From positions 39,730,128-39,794,127 of the forward strand of contig NC_054713.1 of NCBI RefSeq assembly GCF_016097555.1: 64,000 bases of DNA, in the 5' to 3' direction. The DNA comes from Gigantopelta aegis (taxonomy: Eukaryota; Mollusca; Gastropoda; Neomphalida; Peltospiridae). The stretch's first letter is position 1, and each line of letters begins with the position of its first letter. Of the stretch, positions 52,204 through 63,451 are shown piece by piece. The notes under the pieces are model-generated. The model did not search any database and was not told where the DNA came from. It saw only the letters and a program-made list of their open reading frames with translations. A program made the translations under genes and the position numbers.

Positions 52204-53260
52204 TGTCACGGGGATCCTATAATACCTAGGTATGATCAGAGATAAGATCTTATATAAAGTATATATTAATATAGCACGTTTAGTTCACTAGAAAACACAA
52301 CAAAAATACTACACACTTTGGAATCTGTATTACTACTACGCAGACCAATGTACTGCCGCAGTAGTTAATTAACAACAACAAATAATAACAACCCAGAACT
52401 GATCACTTAATTAGTTAATCTCTAGGTGTCTAGTTTACACAATATTGTAATCACTTCACCGTGACACAACACCCACACGTGTGATAATTGAGAAACGCTT
52501 CCAGGGGAACTTAATTAATAAAGGAATTACAACTCTATTCCTAACTGGTTAATTTTTAATTAACCCTTAACTACTCATTCAGTAACCTTGTAACACAGAA
52601 TTAATACTGGTACCTATCACAATAAAGACAATGACCTACAGTTTACCTAGGTCCTCTAGGATGACTGGTTAAGCTTTTTATATATATTAGATCAGTGAGC
52701 CTACAGTTTACTGCGTCAGATGACCGGCAGCACCGGCTAAATAATATTGGTATAATACAGTATTAAAATATTTAAAGTCACATCAATCACATCAAGGTTA
52801 TACAACAGAGCAGAAATGATATTTACCAAGTCCAAACGGACGAACGTTCCCTGGAAGCCTTCCAATATGTTTCTCCCTGATATCTCTAAAACCCTAGCTA
52901 TTTATCATAAAAACCGAATATCGCCTGGGGGTACATAGCGGTCCTCCCCCTATCAAGTGATATTTCCACAGCGACCACGGCGGCATATTTTTCTTAGATC
53001 GCCCAGACTGGCTGTCGCCATTCCGCGAGCAATCCCCTGGTCATAAACAGCACTACCGGAGTTATTACGTAACTACTGGCCACATGGCCTCCACACCTGG
53101 ACTGGGTGTGTATTAGGAAAAGCTCGACGACCGTCGCGCGGAGGTATTACGTAACAAGTTGCCCACCTGGGCTTAAGTGCATATTGGAACTGCACACGAC
53201 TCTCTAAAACAATTAATATCGCCACAGGTGAAAACAAAATTAAGAGCATGTTCCGTCACA
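52204..53260. mobile_element. Solo LTR of an LTR retrotransposon
   Basis: A 1057-bp block whose ends form the short inverted repeat TGTCACGG / CCGTCACA, flanked by identical 5-bp target duplications GTACA at 52199-52203 and 53261-53265. It has no coding sequence and no second LTR in the window, so it is a solo LTR left by recombination. The superfamily is not assignable from the LTR alone; a 5-bp duplication fits Gypsy or BEL. An intact target duplication and near-intact ends suggest moderate age. Orientation is uncertain. Confidence 0.88.
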
Positions 53261-53265
53261 GTACA

Positions 53266-53890
53266 TTTGAATACTATAGGTACCCTTTTAAAACATTGCA
53301 CCCCCTCCCAGTGTAGTATTGATGCCTTTTTTTAACATTGCCATCCCCAACCTAAAAAACCCCCGTATGCGACGTGATTCGAGCTCTAGACTTATACATA
53401 CCGCTCAAAAAACAAGAAAACAAAAATCTTAAACGTAGAGACATCTTTGGACATGAAAAATTAACAAAAAGTAGAAGTAAAACAAATTTAAAAAAAAAAA
53501 AAAAGGAAAAAAAAAAAGACCCAAAAAAGAGAAGAAAATGGGGATACAAGGAAGCGAAAACCCATACTATAATTATTGCCAAGATTTTTTTCCAAACAAT
53601 CTTTAGGAAATGTCGACTTTTTCCAACAAGATATCACTTACTGGTTTTAAATCAGTCCGAGTGATAGGTTTTAAACGCGACCAGTTTGGATAAATGCTAT
53701 TTTCGGGTTGGGTTGAACCTCACGGGAAATAACGAACAAATTAGTGATCACGTGATTTAACTCTGAGCACGCATGTCAATTAACTGGTTTCTGGGAGTTA
53801 TTGCGCTCTCAACTGTGTTGCATATATATTAGCCGCTAGATGGCGCAATTTGAAAATTTAGAATTATTTTTATGAGATCCCGGATCTATC
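53266..53890. other. AT-rich sequence with A-rich run, no gene
   Basis: Contains an A-rich stretch at about 53490-53535 giving a Lys-rich frame that is not a gene. Confidence 0.5.
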
Positions 53891-53891
53891 T

Positions 53892-53893
<2 letters not shown>

Positions 53894-53981
<88 letters not shown>
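53894..53981. repeat. (GA)n microsatellite
   Basis: About 88 bp of GA repeats. Confidence 0.97.
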
Positions 53982-53984
<3 letters not shown>

Positions 53985-54239
53985 GTGGCTAGAAGACATT
54001 CGATCTGTATACTGATGCGCATAAAATAATTACTTTTAAAAACAATTGCACGGTGATTACTCTGGGCCTATTTATCATTAATAATAGCGTTATATTAGAC
54101 AAGGTCGCTGTCTGTGGCTCTCAACTCTCGTTTATCATGTTTTATTACACGCGGTCAGTGATTTCCAATATTCCACAGCCGTTCATCAATGCGGCTCACA
54201 TTTAGCGGCAGAGACGTACAGATTGAATGACTTTAAATG

Positions 54240-54473
54240 GTCACTGTGTAAATTTGTGTATATGCGTGTGCGTTTATGTGTACTGTGTATATATGTGTAG
54301 ACTATATTTGTGTAATGTGTGTGTTGTGTTGTGTTGTGTGTGTGGTGTGCGTATCTGTTTGTTTGGTGTGCGTTTGTGTGTGTATATGCGTACTGTGTTT
54401 GTGTCTGTGTGTTCTGTATATGTTGTGTGTGTTTGTGTGGTGTGCGTTTGTGTGTGTGTGTGTGTGTGTTGTG

Positions 54474-54540
<67 letters not shown>

Positions 54541-54590
54541 TAGTGTGTATGTGTGTGTGTTTGTGAATGTATGTGCGTATGTGTATGCGC
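54240..54590. repeat. (GT)n imperfect microsatellite
   Basis: About 350 bp of TGTG with TTTG and TATG interruptions; the core at 54479-54537 is pure. Cys/Val and Thr/His frames are artefacts. Confidence 0.95.
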
Positions 54591-55325
54591 ACGTTCAAAA
54601 CTTCTTAACAATTGCTTAAACATTGCGTTCTCACCATTTTGTCGTCAAAATAATTATTTAGTACGCGCTCAAACACTCTTTACAATTGCTTAAACATTGC
54701 TTTTACGCCAGTGTTTCGTTTCAGGAATTACATAAACATTGATAGTCGTCTGCCCGTCACGCGGAGCAATTTGTTGTCCCGCGGAACAATTTGCACATGG
54801 TCTAGCGCAGTTAATCCCTAGCCGGAATCAATCCGCGGTCAGACAGACTACCACAAAGGGCAGCGTCCACCATCTTGATTAATACGATTGATTCTGTAAT
54901 CCAAACTACTTGTTCGGTAATTTGTAATTAATTATATTGATATTCGCGGTGAATTGGCCTCGCTGGTTTCCACCCGATAAAACACTGTTCCACGTTACTT
55001 CGCCCGGAAACCAGTAAGTGAAATGGAAAAGCTTGTAATGAGCTGTTGAAAGGTGGTTAATCTTGTGGGGAGGGGGGGGGGGGGCACTAAAAGTGAAGAA
55101 CGATATCACGGTTGTACATTTACTTTTGCCAGATGGACATTCGCTGGCGAGAGGGAAGATTATGTTCAACTGAACCAGGTTTGATGTGCTTGAACAGAAT
55201 TTTGGATCTAGACAGATTGTTGGAATAATGGACACACATACATACATATGTATAAGTGTTAAGGGTACTTATAACACACACATATACATTATCAAGCAAA
55301 AGCACATTGACAACCAGTTATACAT
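54591..55325. other. Unique sequence with poly(G) tract
   Basis: No supported gene. A poly(G) run is at 55070-55083. A frame at 54906-55247 (minus) has no domain. Confidence 0.5.
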
Positions 55326-55327
55326 AC

Positions 55328-55329
<2 letters not shown>

Positions 55330-55375
<46 letters not shown>

Positions 55376-55605
55376 CACACACATATATATATACACACAC
55401 CATATATAACCACGCACCACACCACACCACACACACACTCTCACACACACACGCACGCACACACCTACACACACACACACACAACACACCTACACACACA
55501 CACCTACACACAAACACACACACACACACACACACAAACACACACCTACACATAAGCACACACACACCTACACACACAAACAAACACACACACACACACA
55601 CCATT
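55330..55605. repeat. (CA)n imperfect microsatellite
   Basis: About 275 bp of ACAC with CCTACAC and AAACAC variants, CA orientation opposite to the GT block at 54.3 kb. Confidence 0.95.
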
Positions 55606-56489
55606 GTCCTGAACAGAGCAATCCCTTTTTAGGTTTAGCCATTAGTGTTTCGCTAAACGTGTGCGAATTTTGCTTAAAACGTTTTTCCTTATTAATAAAA
55701 AAAATTGGGGGGGTGGGGGGTGGTATTGATGTGGGGTGGGAGTGGGGTGTTGTTTTGTGTTCGGTTTTTGTGTTGTTAGTTTATCGGGGGAATTTGTTGT
55801 TGTTTTTTTGTTTTTTGTTTTTTCTTTGTATTACTTTAGGTTTAGGGTATCCATTTTAAAATTCAAAGATGGCTGACATTTTTTTTTTGGCTCTTATTGC
55901 AATATCTTAAAATGATAGAAAGTATATGTTTGATGTCGAACCCACATATTAGAGTTAAATATTCACAAAATAACACTTAATTTAATATTACATCTTATAC
56001 GTCTTTCTCTATTTGTATCTTTGCCAATATACAATATCCACCCAAACAAATTGTCTTGGGTAAAATGTTGTTGTGAATACTTTTTGAAATGATTCCTTTC
56101 CATCAGAAAACCGTTCAAACACGCCTGTCGTGGACCCATTTTTCCCATTTCCCTTATCTTACAAAAAGGAGCAGACACAGGGACGGGAGAGCACGATATA
56201 TAGCTCTCTTCATAAACAAATGATCAACCGCCTCCGCGTAAATAGGCGATTGCCACTGATGGCGGAATTGCCGTGCGATTTTCACAATTATATTGTCATC
56301 TTCGCCCTATCCATCGACGCGTGTGGAGCGATAGAGTCCGGCTGATAATCACTGCATTGCTGTTTAACACTCCGCTAATGATGAGCAGTGACAGGCAGAA
56401 CTGTCCAATGATTAGCCAGCTATTCCGTGGTTTGACCCGTTGGTCGTTACAGTTTCACAAAGAGAGAGGCTAAGAAAGGCTTTCCAGAC
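55606..56489. other. Sequence without recognisable genes
   Basis: G/T-rich 55690-55830, otherwise AT-rich. Frames at 55963-56178 and 56130-56345 have no support. Confidence 0.5.
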
Positions 56490-56769
56490 GGTTCGTCCAC
56501 TGGACAATTCGTCCACTGGACAATTCGTCCACGGACGATTCGTCCACTCACCTCGGACAATTCGTCCACCCGATGACTGCATTTTTTTCAAACATATTAA
56601 TAGTTATTTCTTTGACATTGTAATCATTTCTTAACATTATTTTGTGGTATACTATAACCAAAAAAGTAAAATAGAGTTAGAATTCAACATTACTATCCAG
56701 TTTTTATTAACTGTTTGTATTCATTATCATGCGGATGATTCGTCCACTCGCTCGTACACGATGTGGAAT

Positions 56770-56966
56770 TGGAATTGGAACTATTTTCTCGTGCCCCTAT
56801 CCAAAACGGTTCAGGCACGCCCACCATGGATCCATGTTCTGGCATCGCCAGTCCACGGTTCCATGGCGGGGGGGGGGGGGGGGGGGGACACGATGTGGTA
56901 AATAGGGGAATGGGAACTCTATTTATGTGCCCATATCCACAAGGGTTCAGGCACGCCCACCCCGGA
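56770..56966 (+). repeat. ~135-bp direct duplication around poly(G)
   Basis: GGAACT-TTT-T-GTGCCC-TATCCA, GGTTCAGGCACGCCCACC occurs at 56774-56823 and 56909-56958, with a run of about 22 G between. The reverse complement recurs at 16979-17040. Confidence 0.8.
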
Positions 56967-57208
56967 TTCAGTGTAGAATCGATGAATGGTATTTCGTCAT
57001 TGTTAACTGCACAAATCACTGTAGGAGATTATCCATTCAAATATCACTGGAAGAGAAACGTGCAACAGTCAGTCGACTAATGAATGGATAATCTCGCAAC
57101 AGCACGAATCAATTCTTTGGCAGTAATTTCGTCATTGGTGTAGCGTCTCCAAATGGCAAAGAATTCTCCCTGCCGGGTCCTATGCTTCAGCCGTTGCATC
57201 CGTCCATA

Positions 57209-57490
57209 CACCCCTGAGCGTGCTGTAACCTCACCGTGGTGCAGGGGTGTAACATTCTCTTTGAGAATGGCCAATACAGCACAAATTGAAATTTTGAGTA
57301 AAAGTCAGTATCTATCTGTGATATTTATATTTTTGCACAATTCTTTACACTGTTTTTATTTAAATCTTGAATGTTTATATTGATGTTGATCATCACCTTA
57401 TTTGTTTACATTACCATAGTTTGACACCCAATAGCCGATGTATTTTTCGTGCTGGGGTGTCGTTAAACATTCATTCATTCATTCATTCAT
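57209..57490 (+). mobile_element. Family-C retroposon with 10-bp target duplication
   Basis: 282 bp flanked by TCCGTCCATA at 57199-57208 and 57491-57500. It starts CACCCCTGAGCGTGCTGTAA, has the perfect hairpin CATTCTCTTTGAGAATG, and ends GGTGTCGTTAAACATTC(ATTC)n. Best plus-strand copy. Confidence 0.93.
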
Positions 57491-57500
57491 TCCGTCCATA

Positions 57501-57960
57501 TAGGTAGTTAGCGGTGCAGCTTTGAAATAAGGCGTGTTGTTTTAGACGCTACTGGATCCAACTTGGTGAAACAAGCTTAAGCAGTAATGAGCCTGCATTG
57601 CTAATTACTTCACGATATCACAATAGAGGACACCTGTACACTTAATTGGTAAAGCAAACAGAAACCGTACAAGTTGAAAGGGAAGGGCTAAAGATTATCT
57701 TTACTGGGCATATTGTACGAAAAACATCCTACGACATGTAGCGTGAAAGGCGTACATTATAGAAACAAATAATAACCGAATAAATAGAAACACCAAAGAA
57801 TTATGTCTGCAGAGCATTGTTACAAAAACATCTACCAAGAGTAATCTAATGCAATATAATTTATTTTCACCTTTGTAAATTTATGACACAGCAAAAAAAA
57901 TACGAGGTAAAATATATCTAATAATTTATTTAGCCCCCACGTACATGTAGTACACATTAT
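57501..57960. other. Interior of the foldback element, no gene
   Basis: AT-rich, no frame of note on either strand. Confidence 0.5.
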
Positions 57961-58494
57961 TTAGGCCGTGGACGAAATGTACTGGGAAAATAAAAACCCA
58001 GTGGACGAATCGTCCAGAACTGATTTTGTATAGTGGACGAATCGTCTCGAGTTCCTCAGTGGACGAATTTTCAGAGAACGAATCGTCCGTGGACGAATTG
58101 TCCAGTGGACGAATCGACTGCATCCCTAAGAAAGGTTACCTCGCAGCAAATCAGGATGTTCCGAGAGTTCAAAGGTCATATACGTATTAGATCTTACTGT
58201 CTACCGTGTATTGATCTCTGGTTGATGATCTGAGATGAGACATTGTTACTTCATGTCTATACCTTGTTTCAGCAATGTTAAACTGTTTTGTTGTTGGGTT
58301 GGGGGTTTTTGGTGTGGGTTTTTTTTCTTTTGGGGGAGGAATGACAATAACTCCAGTTTGGACTGACATTAAAAAATAAATAAATAAAAAGTTATATTTT
58401 TATATGAAATTTTTAAAACAAATGGTCAAATATAAATAATAAAAAAAAAAATAAAAAAAATGATGAAATGATTTTTTATTTGCGCTGTTTGAAA

Positions 58495-58885
58495 CCGTCC
58501 TCGGTGGCATCATGGCAGGCCATCGGTCTACAGGCTGGTAGGTACTGGGTTCGGATCCCAGTCAAGGCATGGAATTTTTAATCCAGATACCGACTCCGAA
58601 CCCTGAGTGAGTGCTCCGCAAGGCTGAATGGGTAGGTGTAGACCACTTGCACCGACCAGTGATCCATAACTGGTTCAACAAAGGCCATGGTTTGTGTTAT
58701 CCTGACTGTGGGAAGCGCAAATAAAAGATCCCTTGTTGCTAATCGGAAGAGTAGCCCATGTAGTGGCGACAGCGGGTTTCCTCTCAAAATCTGTGTGGTC
58801 CTTAACCATATGTCTGACGCCATATAACCGTAAATAAAATGTGTTGAGTGGGTCGTTAAATAAAACACTTCTTTCGTTCTTTCGT
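58495..58885 (+). mobile_element. Chimeric SINE: D-type head, B-type body and tail
   Basis: Head GTCCTCGGTGGCATCATGGC, GGTAGGTACTGGGTTCGGAT (D type), joint CCCTGAGTGAGTGCTCCGCA, then B body (GGGAAGCGCAAATAAAAGAT, GTGGCGACAGCGGGTTTCCT) and tail (GAGTGGGTCGTTAAATAAAA, CACTTCTTTCGTTC). Confidence 0.88.
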
Positions 58886-59169
58886 TATATGTCAGTTTTG
58901 TCGGTGGAAGAGGATTTAAATTTATCTATTGTCAAAGCATACTTTTTTTACGCTAGCTTTGATGGTGTTTTGTGACATTACTAAGGTTTCTATTGACGCT
59001 CTCCGAGTCGATTAGCGCATTGAACCGGATTTAACTGGATTCAACTGAATCGAACTGGATTGAACTGGGAAGATAGATTTCTATTCGCCTCTTTATTAAA
59101 TTTAACCTTATATGTTTTCGTGCTTATATATCTAATTAATGTGCTATCTCGTCTCCCCATCATTTAATA

Positions 59170-59345
59170 TGCAGTCCGACTTCGTTATCTCAACCTCTGT
59201 AATCTCGAAATATCGGACCACTTCGAGATTGAGATATATATATATATGTATATATACATATATATATAAATATATAATGGCTTAATTTTCATAAACAAGT
59301 ATTACGTTTTTCTCGCACATAGAGATAACGACGTTTGTGCATTTA
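59170..59345. mobile_element. pogo/Tigger-like MITE
   Basis: Left GCAGTCCGACTTCGTTATCT, right GAGATAACGACGTTTGTGC (inverted). Interior has (TA)n and TCTCGAAATATCGG. Related to 7115-7288. Confidence 0.75.
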
Positions 59346-59746
59346 ATTAATTCTAGCCGATGTATTTTCGTGTTTGGGTGTCGTTAAACATTCAATCATC
59401 CACTAATCTCTCGTTATTTAATACATTATTTCGTTCCTCCGTCTGTCCATCCATCTGTACGTTTTGTTCGTCGGTCCGTCCGTCTGTTCGTTCGTTCGTT
59501 CAATCATTCTGTACAACAGGAGACACAGTGACAGAGCGCTTATGTGAAGCGTGTTGGCATACAGCATCAACTTTTATCAGTGGGAAGATTTGCAGGATCT
59601 TTCCCGTTCCAACCAGTGCCCCCGATATTGAGAAAAGGTTCTTTCACAAAGAATATTATTATATGAATGTTGTATATCAACAGTCGTGATTTGGCGCATT
59701 CCTTAGAATCAAAATGAAATATTTTTAATTAAAAGTGTAAAATGAT

Positions 59747-59833
59747 TCCCGCGAACCGGATTCGAACCAGTGACCTAAGGATATCAATGTATAACTCTAC
59801 AGTCCTCCGCTCTACCAACTGAGCTGTCACGGG
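59747..59833 (-). tRNA. tRNA-Tyr(GTA) with 14-nt intron
   Basis: 87 nt on the minus strand: CCCGTGACAGCTCAGTTGG, anticodon loop with GTA, intron AGTTATACATTGAT, T-arm GGTTCGAATCC, acceptor TCGCGGG + A. All stems pair. The flanks match the plus-strand units at 43.8 and 37.4 kb. Confidence 0.93.
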
Positions 59834-60114
59834 TCATAAACACATGTTTCAAAGGCAGTCTTCATATTAAAAGCCATATAATTGGTTCAGTGATTTATTA
59901 GTTTAAAGTGCGAGGTCACGTAGCAGGAAGTGTTAGTTACAGTAGCCTGCCCACAGGACATGTGTATCGGTATCGGTAAATTAGTCTCGATAGATTCAGA
60001 CTCTAATCGAACCACGAGTCTCGGTAATACATGGACATCTTATACTAAAACTGGTCTCGATTATCTAGGAAAGGACTGTTTGTTTCACAACACCTCAGCT
60101 GGATTCACGTGCTA

Positions 60115-60118
<4 letters not shown>

Positions 60119-60195
<77 letters not shown>
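60119..60195. repeat. (GA)n microsatellite
   Basis: About 75 bp of GA repeats. Confidence 0.97.
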
Positions 60196-60198
<3 letters not shown>

Positions 60199-60424
60199 TT
60201 TAACATGCCCCTATACCACTAAGGTTTCGGGCATCTAAACGAGTAACCTGTCTGAATACATTACCTCTCAGGCTCGTGTGCAGGGGATGGGTTTCGGAGG
60301 TCGATTTAACTCTTGAAAAACAATAATCTGTAGTTTGTCATCTCGAACTCTGAAATATCCACTTCTGATATCTCGAATGATCGGAAATCCTCGATATTCA
60401 GAAATTGGTCCTTCACCAAGAATA

Positions 60425-60530
60425 TTATTATATAAATGTTTGCGCATTTAACTAACTCTGGGCGATGTATTTTCCGTGCTGGAGTGTTGTTCAACATTCA
60501 TTCATTCATTCATTCATTCATTCATCGATT
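60425..60530 (+). repeat. C-type tail with GTTAGTTAAATGCGC-linked body
   Basis: GTTTGCGCATTTAACTAACT, CTGGGCGATGTATTTTCCGT, GCTGGAGTGTTGTTCAACAT(TCAT)n. The same body-tail combination is seen inverted at 42250-42300 and 43262-43372. Confidence 0.72.
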
Positions 60531-60534
60531 CACA

Positions 60535-60838
60535 AGGCGCGGGCCAGTGGTAAAGCGCACGACTGATGCGCGGTCGGTCTAGGATCGATCCCCGTCGGTG
60601 GTCCCATTGGGATATTTCTAGTTCCAAACAGTGCACCACGACTGGTATATCAAAGGTCGTGGTATGTGCTATCCTGTCTGTGGGATGGTGCATATAAAAG
60701 ATCCCATGCTACTATTGGAAGAAATGTAGAGGGTTTCCTCTCTATGACTGTTTCAAAAGGACCATATGTTTGACATCCAATAGCCGATGATTAATAAATC
60801 AATGTGCTCTAGTGGTATCGTTAAACAAAACAAACTTT
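60535..60838 (+). mobile_element. Family-A SINE, full length
   Basis: Head CGGGCCAGTGGTAAAGCGCA, B-box GGATCGATCCCC, body TGGTATGTGCTATCCTGTCT, GTGCATATAAAAGATCCC, tail GACATCCAATAGCCGATGAT, GGTATCGTTAAACAAAACAA. Confidence 0.92.
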
Positions 60839-61047
60839 CATTCCCATATGAGAGAGCATCCACATAAGCCTTCACCTGGGCATTCAATTGGAATGTGATG
60901 ACTTACAGCATCAACTCCCATCAGTAGACTTATCTATTAAGTCTTTCTCTTTCCAACCAATGCTCCACTACTGGTATATTAACAGTCGTGATTTTTGCTA
61001 TTCTGTCTAATCAAAATTAAATATTTTAAATTAAAATTGTAAATGAT

Positions 61048-61136
61048 TTCCGCGAACCGGATTCGAACCAGTGACCTAATGATATCAATGAACATAACTC
61101 TACAGTCCTCCGTTCTACCAACTGAACTAATACGGG
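61048..61136 (-). pseudogene. tRNA-Tyr copy with stem mismatches
   Basis: 89 nt, 16-nt intron. D-arm TTAGTTCAGTTGGTAGAAC, anticodon GTA, T-arm intact, but position 72 is A against C1 and the anticodon 3' strand reads TCATT instead of TCCTT. Probably decaying. Confidence 0.8.
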
Positions 61137-61459
61137 TTATAAATATATATTTTAAAGTGATATTCTAGAGTAAAGGCCATTAATTGGTGTAGTGACTTTT
61201 GTGATTTATTAGTTTCAGGTGCGAGGTCAAAGGTCAATTAGCAGTAAGTGTTAATGACAGTAGCATGCATACAGAACATGTTTCCTATGTATGTATATTA
61301 GTCTCGATAAAGTCAGTACTCTTGCTTGGAAAGCGAATCAATCGAGACTAATATACATGTACAGAAATATTTGTTACAGGTAATACATCTTATACTAAAA
61401 ACTATATCGATCAACATATTTTAAACATGATTATTCGGTGTCCACAGAATGTGTGTTTG

Positions 61460-61460
<1 letters not shown>

Positions 61461-61525
<65 letters not shown>

Positions 61526-61608
61526 CCCCTCTCTCTCCCTCTCCCTCTCCCTCCCCCCCCCTCCCCCTCCCCTCCCCCCCCTTCCCTCATCCTCCCCCCC
61601 TCCCCCCT

Positions 61609-61665
<57 letters not shown>

Positions 61666-61682
61666 CCCCTCCCTCCCTCCCT
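61461..61682. repeat. (CT)n with C-rich interruptions
   Basis: About 220 bp of CT repeats and CCCTCCCC blocks, ending in (GAATT)n. Ser/Pro/Leu frames are artefacts. Confidence 0.95.
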
Positions 61683-61724
61683 TAAATTGAATTGAATTGA
61701 ATTGAATATATTAACATCTATAAC

Positions 61725-61870
61725 CATCAGCTTTCAAATCTGTAATCCTTTTATGACAGTTAATGTTCAAATATATAACCTCTTATTAATGTCAGTTAGG
61801 ATTTCAAATATATAACCCTTTTATGTCATTATGACTTTTATTAATGTGAGTGAAGATTTCATATCTATAA
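61725..61870 (-). repeat. Inverted copies of the 44.7-kb satellite
   Basis: TTTCAAATCTGTAATCC, CTCTTATTAATGTCAGT, TTTCAAATATATAACCC, TTTTATGTCA: the reverse complement of units at 44700-45780. Confidence 0.85.
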
Positions 61871-62112
61871 CATGGGCGTACATGGGGGGGGGGGTCGATG
61901 GGCTCGACCGAACCCCCCCCCCTGAAATCGCTTTTTTATAATTTAATATATCTGACATTATTATATTTACTCAACATAGAACTATATGCCCAATATCTCT
62001 GCAATTTGTTTTGGAACCCCCCTTTTCAAAACTCAACATAGAGATATATGCCCAATATCTCTGCAATATATTGTGGAACCCCCCTTTTCAAAATCCTATG
62101 TACGCCCATGTA
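61871..62112. mobile_element. ~242-bp MITE with ACATGGGCGTACAT termini
   Basis: Left ACATGGGCGTACATGGGGGG, right CCTATGTACGCCCATGT. The satellite text CTATAACCC is split so that ATA is present on both sides, a 3-bp target duplication. The interior holds two tandem ~62-bp units (ACTCAACATAGA-ATATATGCCCA, ATCTCTGCAAT, TGGAACCCCCCTTTTCAAA). Confidence 0.85.
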
Positions 62113-62139
62113 TAACCCTTTATTATAGTTAATGAATGA

Positions 62140-62216
62140 ATGAATGGGTCAATTAATGAATGAATGAATGAATATTTAACGACACCCAAGCACGAAAAAT
62201 ACATCTGCTATTGGGT
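62140..62216 (-). mobile_element. Family-C tail, left piece
   Basis: GAATGAATGAATATTTAACG, ACACCCAAGCACGAAAAATA, CATCTGCTATTGGGTGT. A matching middle piece (AATAAAATGACGATCAACAT, CCATATAAAAATTCAAGAG) is at 63178-63226, so the copy seems split by the intervening 960 bp. Confidence 0.72.
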
Positions 62217-62470
62217 GTGAAATCATCCTACATGCAAATACGTATCGAAACGGGACGTTATGAGAACCTTCCTGCTGAGCAGGGAATCTTCCCTATGTGC
62301 AATAATAAAAGTGTTGAAGATGAAGTCCATGTTTTAATCGAGTGTGCAGTGTACACTGACTTACGTTTTAATTTAACATGTTTAGCAGGTTTTTTTTTTT
62401 TTACAGATAATATGAGGTTTTAAATAATGTTCAAACATTTAGTTTTATAATGTCTATTAAAAACGTAGTT
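62217..62470 (+). mobile_element. LINE C-terminal zinc-finger fragment
   Basis: The frame reads MQIRIETGRYENLPAEQGIF, PMCNNKSVEDEVHVLIECAV, YTDLRFNL: the pattern RxETGRY-N-P-E-..C..C....VEDE-H.L.EC..Y..LR is the C-terminal finger of many molluscan and cnidarian LINEs. The first Cys is Phe here. Only this end is left. Confidence 0.72.
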
Positions 62471-62802
62471 TTTAACACTGTGAAAACCCTATTTTTAATG
62501 TTAACTCGTTGCCGAACACTTTTATATTCTTAACTTACATGTAGTTATGCATAATATATGCAAAATATGAAATGGATTAATATCTTAATTTTTATGTTAG
62601 AAACTTCATTTAATGTACAGATAAGTAGGTGTTTTAATCTACGTTGAGGGATGGGGTGTACGTGCAGTCGTCCAATCATAACATCATGATACATTAAAAG
62701 TGGTGATTAAACGTTTTTTTAGCCATGGGGGTTGGGGCTCGGGTACTAATTACGTCATAGGTGGGACCGATTGGCAATTTGATTTCCCCTCCCCTGATAT
62801 GT

Positions 62803-62937
62803 ATGTATGTACATACGTACGTAGGTACGTATGTATGTATGTATGCATGCATGCATGTATGTATGTATGTATGTATGTATGTATGTATGTATGTATGTAT
62901 GTATGTATGTGTGCATGTATATATACATGTATATCTC

Positions 62938-62984
<47 letters not shown>

Positions 62985-62995
62985 CTCTATCTAAC

Positions 62996-63029
<34 letters not shown>

Positions 63030-63035
63030 CGCGCT
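62803..63035. repeat. (GTAT)n(CTAT)n(GT)n(GC)n compound microsatellite
   Basis: TACGTACGTAGGTACG, (GTAT)n with GCATGCATGCAT, (CTAT)n, (TG)n and GCGCGCGCGCGC in order. Confidence 0.97.
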
Positions 63036-63234
63036 CATTTTTATATTTTTATCTATTGATAATCTCTCATAGTCTCTGTAAGGAATGGCGTATGTACTTT
63101 TATACTGTATTTTAAATTGCATTTTATTATTCTATACATAAGGTGAGACTTTAATATAATATATGCCTGTTTGTCTGCAAAAATAAAATGACGATCAACA
63201 TCCATATAAAAATTCAAGAGGTACACATGTATAC

Positions 63235-63425
63235 AGTTAACGTTTCAAATTTCAAATATATAACTTCTTATTAGTCAGTAGATTTCCAGTATATAACCCT
63301 TTTTATGTCAGCAAAGTTTGTGACACTTATTGATGTCAGTAATGATTGCAAATCTTCTCTCTTATTAATGTCAGCGGAAATTTCAAATAATTTCTTATTA
63401 ATTTGAAATCTACTTCTTGTTAATG
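63235..63425 (-). repeat. Inverted satellite copies, second block
   Basis: TTTCAAATATATAACTTC, TTATTAGTCAGTAG, ACCCTTTTTATGTCAGC, CTCTTATTAATGTCAGCGG. Same family as 44700-45780. Confidence 0.82.
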
Positions 63426-63451
63426 TCTGGTCCTAATGTGGATTTATTGAT

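Larger units (their letters stand above)
56490..58135. mobile_element. Foldback-like element with TTCGTCCAC subrepeats
   Basis: Left arm 56490-56580 (plus 56738-56752) and right arm 57965-58130 are inverted copies made of repeated ATTCGTCCACTGGACA-type units that are themselves partly palindromic (GGACGAATCGTCC). The left reads CGTCCACTGGACAATTCGTC; the right, reverse complemented, reads the same. The interior carries a direct repeat with poly(G) (56770-56966) and a family-C insertion. No transposase. Confidence 0.72.

Noticed and set aside
53374-53664. 96-residue Lys-rich frame
   Set aside because: Comes from an A-rich run; no splice sites or domain.
54227-55632. Cys/Val and Thr/His frames of up to 148 residues
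   Set aside because: Located in (GT)n and (CA)n tracts.
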